From: Terriglobales bacterium
Lineage (GTDB): Bacteria > Acidobacteriota > Terriglobia > Terriglobales > Acidobacteriaceae
DNA: 36,874 nucleotides
Reading direction: 5' to 3'
NCBI GenBank assembly: GCA_025934025.1
Contig: JAICYU010000010.1
Coordinates: forward strand, 1-36,874
Both the position numbers and the translations under genes were made by a program. Positions 30,708 through 36,874 of this stretch are shown here, piece by piece (the first letter of the stretch is position 1; each line of letters begins with the position of its first letter). The notes beneath the pieces were generated by a model, which was not told the DNA's origin, searched no databases, and worked only from the letters and a program-made list of their open reading frames with translations.

Positions 30708-32516
30708 TTAGGTAATGCTTACTTCCTCATAGGTTCCATAGACGGTGCGGAGAGCGTCGCAAATCTCGCCGACAGTGGCATAGGCCCGCACACAGTCAAC
30801 GATGTAGGGCATGGTGTTTGCCGGACTGATGTGTCCATCCTGCGGCTTCGCGGGAAACTGCGCTGCAGCACGCTTCAGAGCGTCAAGGCAGCGCTGTAGT
30901 TCGGTGTTGTTGCGGCGCGCGCGAAGCTTTTTGAGCTTGTCGCTCTGATGCCGGCCCACACTCTCTCCGATATAAAGAGTTTCCGGCTGCTGCTCCTCAA
31001 TGGTGAAGTCATTCACGCCAACAATGATCTTCTCTTTGGCTTCAACAGCTCGCTGGAACTGATAAGAAGCTTCCGCAATCTCTTTTTGCGGGTAGCCTCC
31101 TTCAATCGCCTTCACCATGCCGCCCAGAGCATCGAGCTTTTCGAAGTAGTCGAACGCGCCGTTCTCCATGTCGAGCGTGAATTTTTCCACGAAGTACGAT
31201 CCGCCGAGCGGGTCCACGGTCTGCGACACTCCGGATTCGTAGGCGATGATCTGTTGGGTGCGCAGCGCGATGCGCGCAGCTTCGGCGGTGGGCAGCGCCA
31301 GAGCTTCGTCGTATGAATCGGTGTGCAGCGATTGCGTTCCGCCCAGCACCGCCGCGAGCGCCTGAATCGCGACGCGAGCGATGTTGTTCATCGGTTGCTG
31401 CGCGGTGAGCGAGACGCCTGCGGTCTGGGTATGGAAGCGCATGAGCCAGGTGCGCTGTTGCTTGGCGCCAAAGCGGTCTTTCATCAGCCGATACCAGATC
31501 TTTCGCGCGGCGCGGAACTTCGCAATCTCTTCAAAGAAATCGTTGTGGGAATTGAAGAAGAAGCTCAGCCGGGGGCCGAACTCGTCCACATCCAGACCGC
31601 GGCGGCGCGCCCATTCCACGTATTCCACGCCGTCGTAGATGGTGAAAGCCAACTCCTGCAAGGCGGTGGAACCGGCTTCGCGAATGTGATAGCCACTAAT
31701 GGAGATGGTGTTGAAGCGCGGTGTGAATTTGGAGCCGAATTCGAAAGTATCAATCACCAGCCGCATCGAGGGCGCCGGCGGATAGATGTATTCCTTCTGC
31801 GCGATATATTCCTTCAGAATGTCGTTCTGGATGGTTCCGGAAATCTTCTTCCAATCCGCGCCTTGCTTTTCCGCGACCACCAGATACATGGCCCACAGCA
31901 CGGATGCCGGAGAATTGATCGTCATGGAGACCGTTGTCTTCTCCAGATCAATGCCGCTGAAGAGAATTTCCATGTCTTCGAGCGAATCTATCGCTACGCC
32001 GCATTTGCCGACCTCGCCTTCGCTCGCCGGATGATCCGAGTCGTAGCCCATCAGCGTTGGAAGATCGAACGCGACGGAGAGCCCGCCCCCGCCGTGGGCG
32101 AGCAAATACTTGTACCGCTCATTCGTCTCTTCGGGCGAAGCGAACCCGGAAAACTGCCGCATCGTCCACAATCGGCCGCGGTATCCGCTGGCATGGATTC
32201 CGCGCGTATAAGGCGGCTGACCGGGATAGTTCAGGTACTGCTCGTATTTCCAGTCGGCAGGCAGATCAGCCTGGGTGTAGAGCCGGCGAATGGGGACTCC
32301 GCTGATGGTGGTGAAGCGAGTGTGGCCGTTCTCGTCGAGATTGGTTCCAGATGCCGCGCCAATGGGCTTCTCCGGCGCTTTCTGCAACGCGGGTGAGAGT
32401 GTCTGCCCGGCCCAGTCCTTTTCGGACTCGGACGGATGACGGCCTTCAAAAATCTCAGAAACCGGGTCTTCCGCAAGAGCGCCCTGGCTCTTCTTCTTGT
32501 TCGGTTGATCTGCCAT
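30708..32516 (-). CDS. Methylmalonyl-CoA mutase-like large (alpha) subunit without B12 domain
   Basis: The 602-residue protein is the substrate-binding barrel of a B12-dependent acyl-CoA mutase, [29 protein letters not shown] at the start, then [31 protein letters not shown]-type ([14 protein letters not shown]) and [12 protein letters not shown] with the catalytic His. It ends before any cobalamin-binding domain, so a separate small subunit is needed, but none is in the window. Two selectivity residues can be read: Phe122 in TMRQFSGF, where methylmalonyl-CoA mutase has Tyr89, and Arg252 in PSMRLV, matching Arg207. Phe is the isobutyryl-CoA mutase residue, Arg the methylmalonyl one, so the substrate is open. 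The gene follows the two transglutaminase-like genes by about 95 bases. Confidence 0.9.
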   Translation of the reverse strand: MADQPNKKKSQGALAEDPVSEIFEGRHPSESEKDWAGQTLSPALQKAPEKPIGAASGTNLDENGHTRFTTISGVPIRRLYTQADLPADWKYEQYLNYPGQPPYTRGIHASGYRGRLWTMRQFSGFASPEETNERYKYLLAHGGGGLSVAFDLPTLMGYDSDHPASEGEVGKCGVAIDSLEDMEILFSGIDLEKTTVSMTINSPASVLWAMYLVVAEKQGADWKKISGTIQNDILKEYIAQKEYIYPPAPSMRLVIDTFEFGSKFTPRFNTISISGYHIREAGSTALQELAFTIYDGVEYVEWARRRGLDVDEFGPRLSFFFNSHNDFFEEIAKFRAARKIWYRLMKDRFGAKQQRTWLMRFHTQTAGVSLTAQQPMNNIARVAIQALAAVLGGTQSLHTDSYDEALALPTAEAARIALRTQQIIAYESGVSQTVDPLGGSYFVEKFTLDMENGAFDYFEKLDALGGMVKAIEGGYPQKEIAEASYQFQRAVEAKEKIIVGVNDFTIEEQQPETLYIGESVGRHQSDKLKKLRARRNNTELQRCLDALKRAAAQFPAKPQDGHISPANTMPYIVDCVRAYATVGEICDALRTVYGTYEEVSIT

Positions 32517-32611
32517 AGATGTGCCTGTCCTTCATGATAGAAGATGCACAAACCCACGACAACAAAAACAGCCTCAGGGAAGGCCGATCACTGTTGGCCC
32601 GTTGTGCCGGA

Positions 32612-34570
32612 TCAATTCACGCGCTTCAGAACGGCCATATTCCTTTCGTCAACATTGATTTCGGCAAACAGCTTGCGTAGTTGTTCAATGTGTTCCACTG
32701 GGACGGACGTGGTTTCGAGCTTGTATTGACGGGAATATTTCAGAATGTTGCCGTCTTTCTCCGCTTTGCTGGTGTACTCAGCAAACGGGAACACCGCCTT
32801 GGTAGGATCAGGAAGCTCGTCAACGGTATACCCATCAGGAAGGCTGATTTCGACAGTGTCGCTTCTTAAGAAAGGCACCCTGAAATCGTAATCGTAGTGC
32901 CGCGGCTTAGTAGAATCGAATGCCCCCATCATCTCCCCAACGACCCTTGGGCGCACCAGGAGCAGCGATCCTATGGTTTTAGCATAGTGAGTTGCGGTGA
33001 ATTTGTAGCGCAACACCACATCTTTGCCTATATCAGCCACATTCTCCAGATCGAAGCTGTCCACTTGGAAATTACTAAGATTCTCCCCAAGGATGTATTC
33101 CAGATTCTTCCTGCGATCATGCTGACTTTCGTTCTTCATATACTGACGAAAGTCCATCGCCATGTATCCGGAACGCAGCTCTTCAATTTCTCCCTGCAGT
33201 GTTCCATCTGGCAACAATTTGAACTTGGCGGTGCGCTGAACTTTATTGGCTTCCGGCGAGCTCAGAGGCAAGTGAATGAGTTCTCCGCCATTATCTGTGA
33301 CCAGGAGGGCATAACTATCTTGCTCGTAATATGGCAGCTGGCCGAATGGAACCAGATCATTGGTCGGGTCAAAAATGAGCAGGTGGCCCAGCTTGGGATC
33401 CTCGTAGATGGCCGGTAGCGACTTTGCCACTTCGTCGGCAATCTTGATAGCAATTATTACATGATCAAAACCCAGATTCGGAGGGGTCTTTTCAGTGTAA
33501 ATACCTCTCTCATCATGAATTGGCATGTAATAAGATTTCACGCCAATTTGGGCCAACATGGTGCGCAGTAAAGTGGCCTTGTCCTTGCAATCACCATAAC
33601 GATGAGAAAAGACTTCAGAGGCAGGATGCGGGCGAAATCCTCCGATTCCAACTTCAATGGCAGCATAACGAATATCTTCTTGGGCAAAATCGGCGAGTGC
33701 CTTGATGCGCTCAATCAGGGGCTTTGCGGCAGGCGCCAGTTCTGCCACTTTCTGCTGCAAAGCAGGGCTGGAATCAAAAGATCCTGCGATCAAGCGCGCG
33801 TGCCACGCTGCAAGATCGTTCCATGACTTGTATGTTCCGCCCTGCGCTTTATCGGAGTAAAATGTCACGATCATGCGCCCTGCTAGAGCACGATACGGAG
33901 GCTCATTGAATTCATGCTCCACCCTGGGAACATCGGAGACCTCCCAGACTAATGCCCCAGCCTGCTGTTGCGGCGGCTTGTCCTTATAGTTTACCCAGCT
34001 AGCACGATAGTCCCACTCTGCCGGTAACCGCAGAGCGTAGCGACTTCTTTCGACGGGTATCTTTTCCTGAAAATACCATTGATCATCGAAAACATAAGGA
34101 CGGCGCTTCTGCTCGTATTCGAAACCAACCACCGTTCCTACATCGGCGCCCGGCAGAACCAGACTCTTATCCTTCTCGTCAGAAAAAATCTCATAGCTAC
34201 TGAGATCTATCTCGAAAGTGTCCTTGTCTTTGGCTTCATATTCCTGGCCTTTCGCGGTGATACTCCAACCACGAAGATAGTTGACTTTGGTCTCACTTGA
34301 ATAGGGGATGACGTAGACAGCATAATCCTTCCCCTCTGATCTCAGAATCCTCAACACCCGCCGGCCATGAGTAACAATCTCACCATCATCACGAATAGTT
34401 GTCTCCTGGTCGTCCAGCAGGACAACGGCATTTGCATCATCGGCATATTTTTTCGCCGGCTGGTGCGCCAGCGTGCGCAGCCAATCGGGCACCGACGCAT
34501 GGGCATCCACTGGAGCGGATCCGAGAAGGCTGCCAAGAAGCAGTCCAAGACTAATTGCCCTTTTGCGCAC
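32612..34570 (-). CDS. DUF3857/transglutaminase-like exported protein with intact catalytic triad
   Basis: The 652-residue protein starts at GTG 34570, with AAGGAGG nine bases upstream, and has a signal peptide (LGLLLGSLLGSAPVDAHA). An N-terminal DUF3857 beta domain (about 45-225) is followed by a transglutaminase-like domain with Cys328 in YGDCKDKATLL, His370 in GFDHVIIAI and Asp401 in IFDPTND, a complete Cys-His-Asp triad. The last 200 residues form a DUF2569-like beta domain. Transglutaminase-fold proteins of this sort cleave or crosslink proteins; the target here is unknown. It overlaps the end of the preceding gene by 20 bases, and so is cotranslated with its inactive-looking relative. 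Confidence 0.88.
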   Translation of the reverse strand: MRKRAISLGLLLGSLLGSAPVDAHASVPDWLRTLAHQPAKKYADDANAVVLLDDQETTIRDDGEIVTHGRRVLRILRSEGKDYAVYVIPYSSETKVNYLRGWSITAKGQEYEAKDKDTFEIDLSSYEIFSDEKDKSLVLPGADVGTVVGFEYEQKRRPYVFDDQWYFQEKIPVERSRYALRLPAEWDYRASWVNYKDKPPQQQAGALVWEVSDVPRVEHEFNEPPYRALAGRMIVTFYSDKAQGGTYKSWNDLAAWHARLIAGSFDSSPALQQKVAELAPAAKPLIERIKALADFAQEDIRYAAIEVGIGGFRPHPASEVFSHRYGDCKDKATLLRTMLAQIGVKSYYMPIHDERGIYTEKTPPNLGFDHVIIAIKIADEVAKSLPAIYEDPKLGHLLIFDPTNDLVPFGQLPYYEQDSYALLVTDNGGELIHLPLSSPEANKVQRTAKFKLLPDGTLQGEIEELRSGYMAMDFRQYMKNESQHDRRKNLEYILGENLSNFQVDSFDLENVADIGKDVVLRYKFTATHYAKTIGSLLLVRPRVVGEMMGAFDSTKPRHYDYDFRVPFLRSDTVEISLPDGYTVDELPDPTKAVFPFAEYTSKAEKDGNILKYSRQYKLETTSVPVEHIEQLRKLFAEINVDERNMAVLKRVN

Positions 34571-36536
34571 TGGTGGTGCCCTCCTTCAAGATGGTCTGCT
34601 CTTCATCTCCAGCCTGCACTTTGTTGAAAAAGTCTTTTACAGCGGGATATTTATCTAGGGTGAAATAAATTCCATTCACCTGAAGAACGCGCTGGCTCAC
34701 CAATCTTGTGCCGTCGAATTGAATCAGGTTCTGGTATCCGGCATATCCGATGTTGGCTACCTGTTTGGGCGGAACATCCTCAACGCTGTAACCCGCCGGC
34801 AGTTTCACTGACACCTGGTCCGCCTCTTCAAACGCGTATGCAAAGTAAACCGGATACTTGCGGTCGCCATGCTTGAACGCGTCCATCTGCTTGGTCTGGA
34901 AAAGAAATGCCGGCGTGAGAAGACGCTTGCCTGCCAGTGAGGCATACGCCGGTATCTCGACATGAAAATTGGCGATCAGCGGCTTACTGCTGTCTTCCCA
35001 GTTCTCGGAACTGGTAAGCTTCGCGCTTGATCCGGAAGGCAGCGATTCTTCAATCTCATCTTCCAACGATTTCTTGCGTCCGGCCTCGTCGCTGTCCAGC
35101 GCATCCAGGCGATGTTCCAGCGCCTCGCCTTCGTTGAACTGCACCTGGACCGTTCCCTGAGCGGAGCCGTCGGAGCTAAGACCTAGATCAGCAACTCGAC
35201 GAAGGATGGCTTTGTTATAAGGCGCGGGCGGCACCTCAATGAAAGTGCCACCTTTCTTATCGAGTTTGAGAGCACTGGTCGAGGTCCGCGTCCAGCGCAA
35301 GAGCCCGTAAGGGCAGAACTTGGTTCCAGGATCCAGGTAAATGTCTTTGCCATTCAGATTGATTACCGTGATCTCAGAATCCAATTGGCTGGCGGAAAAA
35401 AGGCTCTTCTGGAAAAAGCGCTCCTGACGGTTGCTATCTTCAATGATAGATGCGTTGAATCCGGCAGCACGAGCCAGCCCCACAAACAGGCGATTGATGT
35501 CAGTGCGAGTACCATAGCCACGCGCCAACACGTCTGCGACGTTCTGGTTTTCCTTGAGGTTTTCCTTCTTCATTTCCTCTTTGGTGCGCTCGCGTTCGTA
35601 GCTGAGATTCCTGATTTGCTGAGCACGGGCATACAGCTTCCGAAGCCTGTTCTCAGAGTCGGATTCGCTGCCGATAGCCTGGCTTGCGGCGGCTGTGACT
35701 TCGGAGTGATTCCCGATGAAATGCTCTGCCTTGCTGTTCCAGGTCTTTCCTGCGTCCTGCCAGAAACGGTCGGCGTTATCCAGCCCGGGGCTGTTGTAGA
35801 AGAAGCGTATCTGCGGCTTAAAGACCTCTTCCGGAGGCATGTATCCTTCCGACTGAAATGCCGGCATGTTCTGTGCCTGCATCTCGTAGTTCCTTCCCTT
35901 GAGCTGCGGCTTCAGTCCGGGAGGCATATTGGCGTAAACGGAAGCCACTTGGTAACCGGTGGCCTCGAACCCTTCGATCTCGCCGGAATAAGGCTTCATC
36001 CGGAACTCCTCCTTGATCGTATAGAGGTCATGCTGAATGATCCACGCGTTATCGCTCAGAATATAAGGCCAATCAATCCTGTACTTGTATTCGATGATGC
36101 TGCCCACCTCAACTTCTGGCATGGTGAAGGTTTTGGCGAGAACCTTGATTCCTTTTCCCTTAAATACAATCTTCTGAAAAGGCTTCCCGGAAAACTCTAC
36201 GATTCTGCCGTCGGGCTCAATGGTGCGCGCTTTGAACCCGCTGACGGAGCCATCCAACGGAATATCAATTTCCACGTCAGCATACTTCTTGCCCTTCTCG
36301 TTCAAAATCTTGATGGCTTTGTGGTAGAACTCATTGTGCAGTTCGTCATCTATGAAGTCGGCATAGTAAAGCTGGATGGCGGAAGCTCCTGGATCTCCCG
36401 GAACTTCCTTGATCTGCGTGTACTGCGGGGTAATTTGAATCCAGTCCTCGTTCTGCGCGTGTGACGGAACGGCAAAGGTCAGCAGAAAGAACCCGGCCAG
36501 TGCCGGGAATAGAATACGGAAGGGAAATCTGTTCAA
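34551..36536 (-). CDS. DUF3857/transglutaminase-like exported protein, catalytic residues lost
   Basis: The 661-residue protein starts at TTG 36536 (GGAGG four bases upstream) and has a signal peptide ending VPSHAQ. The layout is the same as the next gene: DUF3857 beta domain (about 50-260), a transglutaminase-like domain (about 290-420) and a C-terminal beta domain. Where the active relative has YGDCKD, this one has YGTRTD (340-346), so the catalytic Cys is replaced by Arg344. The His position aligns with Ser387 (QLDSEITVI), while Asp402 is kept (YLDPGTKFCPYG). It should be a noncatalytic partner or binding protein. It is the first gene of a two-gene operon; its promoter should lie in 36537-36685. 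Confidence 0.85.
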   Translation of the reverse strand: MNRFPFRILFPALAGFFLLTFAVPSHAQNEDWIQITPQYTQIKEVPGDPGASAIQLYYADFIDDELHNEFYHKAIKILNEKGKKYADVEIDIPLDGSVSGFKARTIEPDGRIVEFSGKPFQKIVFKGKGIKVLAKTFTMPEVEVGSIIEYKYRIDWPYILSDNAWIIQHDLYTIKEEFRMKPYSGEIEGFEATGYQVASVYANMPPGLKPQLKGRNYEMQAQNMPAFQSEGYMPPEEVFKPQIRFFYNSPGLDNADRFWQDAGKTWNSKAEHFIGNHSEVTAAASQAIGSESDSENRLRKLYARAQQIRNLSYERERTKEEMKKENLKENQNVADVLARGYGTRTDINRLFVGLARAAGFNASIIEDSNRQERFFQKSLFSASQLDSEITVINLNGKDIYLDPGTKFCPYGLLRWTRTSTSALKLDKKGGTFIEVPPAPYNKAILRRVADLGLSSDGSAQGTVQVQFNEGEALEHRLDALDSDEAGRKKSLEDEIEESLPSGSSAKLTSSENWEDSSKPLIANFHVEIPAYASLAGKRLLTPAFLFQTKQMDAFKHGDRKYPVYFAYAFEEADQVSVKLPAGYSVEDVPPKQVANIGYAGYQNLIQFDGTRLVSQRVLQVNGIYFTLDKYPAVKDFFNKVQAGDEEQTILKEGTTSAQKGN

Positions 36537-36685
36537 GGGGCCTCCATCTTAAGTGGCTAATCCGAAATTCAAAGAAACAGAAGTTGGAGCAAAAATATAT
36601 CTCAGAACTCCAGCTTTGACCAGAGTTTCTGAAGGGCGAATTTAAAGTGAAGTCGCAATAAGAGATGCAATCTGAACCGGCGGTT
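36537..36685. other. Intergenic region before the DUF3857 operon
   Basis: These 149 bases separate the TTG start of the first DUF3857 gene from the stop of a partial upstream gene on the same strand. They should hold the promoter of the DUF3857 operon. I see AT-rich stretches (36585-36605) but no firm promoter boxes or terminator. Confidence 0.4.
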
Positions 36686-36874
36686 TCAATGACGGTCTGT
36701 TCGGGAAGTTTCAGACGCAGATTTTGGGACTGTCACTTCCGTGCTTGCCCTTGCAATTGACGATAGCGAAAAATGCTCTTTGCGCAGCAGAATCAGGCCC
36801 ACCGGAAGTGGGGCCATATAGGTTGCGATCCATAAAAGGATTCCGCAAACTACCGCCAACTCAACCGGAACAGC
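36686..36874 (-). CDS. C-terminal end of an unidentified membrane protein (partial)
   Basis: On the minus strand a reading frame is open from the right edge of the window to TGA at 36686-36688, giving 62 residues. It begins with a strong membrane helix (VELAVVCGILLWIATYMAP) followed by LPVGLILLRKEHF and a polar Ser/Thr-rich tail (SSIARASTEVTVPKSASE). This is what the end of an integral membrane protein looks like. Its start lies outside the window. No family is recognised, and a chance open frame of this length is possible. Confidence 0.5.
   Translation of the reverse strand, partial: AVPVELAVVCGILLWIATYMAPLPVGLILLRKEHFSLSSIARASTEVTVPKSASETSRTDRH

Noticed and set aside
31323-32396. A 357-codon open frame on the plus strand, opposite the acyl-CoA mutase
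   Set aside because: Shadow of the mutase reading frame; His/Arg-rich with no recognisable fold.
35385-36464. A 359-codon open frame on the plus strand, opposite the first DUF3857 gene
   Set aside because: Antisense shadow; the minus-strand gene has a signal peptide and domain structure, this one does not.
1-36874. tRNA, rRNA or transposase genes
   Set aside because: I looked in the intergenic regions and found no cloverleaf, rRNA segment, or transposase/integrase motif such as DDE or Tyr recombinase blocks.

Overview
The window looks like a chromosomal segment from a soil Acidobacteriota bacterium (Terriglobia/Koribacter-like). This is an inference from gene content and style: moderately GC-rich, dense, many exported proteins of unknown role, paired DUF3857 transglutaminase-like proteins, an HpnB-type glycosyltransferase, a DUF4097-like NGG-repeat protein, and intergenic AGCAATCAGCATTC-type repeats. 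No rRNA, tRNA, CRISPR array or transposase gene was seen. Most genes lie on the minus strand.

Layout. 1-1651: end of a LolA-like protein and an exported metallophosphoesterase. 1657-1816: inverted-repeat intergenic element. 1819-3116: signal peptidase I, then a small exported Lys/Thr-rich protein with a strong terminator. 3130-7488 (minus): an efflux operon of TetR regulator, HlyD-type adaptor, ABC ATPase, a single ABC-2 permease and a one-helix membrane protein, with a probable TetR operator at its head. 7559-13134 (minus): an aromatic amino acid block, transcribed trpC, trpF, trpB, [S23-family four-helix-bundle gene], trpA, chorismate mutase, DAHP synthase. 13213-14142: NGG-repeat exported protein. 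14292-17923: FdhF/YdeP-like molybdopterin oxidoreductase followed by an OxlT-like MFS carrier. 18179-21214: small hypothetical, HAD hydrolase, basic Lys/Arg/Ala-rich protein and a seven-helix membrane protein. 21222-27145: HpnB-like glycosyltransferase, exported proteasome-like Ntn-hydrolase-type protein, a large exported protein with duplicated Ig-like domains, and biotin synthase. 27192-32516: CocE/NonD hydrolase, a cytochrome b/sulfite-oxidase-like pair, and an acyl-CoA mutase large subunit. 32612-36536: two overlapping DUF3857 genes, one with an intact catalytic triad and one without. 36686-36874: the C-terminal end of an unidentified membrane protein running off the window.

The most unusual structure is at 9946-10408 in the trp operon. 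A gene of the S23/four-helix-bundle family (known from intervening sequences in 23S rRNA genes) sits between trpB and trpA, bracketed by two oppositely oriented arrays of the 8-bp unit TGATCGGG/CGATCACC. In the trp mRNA the arrays are complementary at 33 of 36 positions and could close a long stem with the S23 ORF in the loop, the same architecture as rRNA intervening sequences. One array supplies the trpB stop codon, and the other is translated as an N-terminal extension of TrpA. The unit GGTGATC also matches the extended Shine-Dalgarno complement of the 16S rRNA 3' end. This is the best candidate for a previously undescribed element here.
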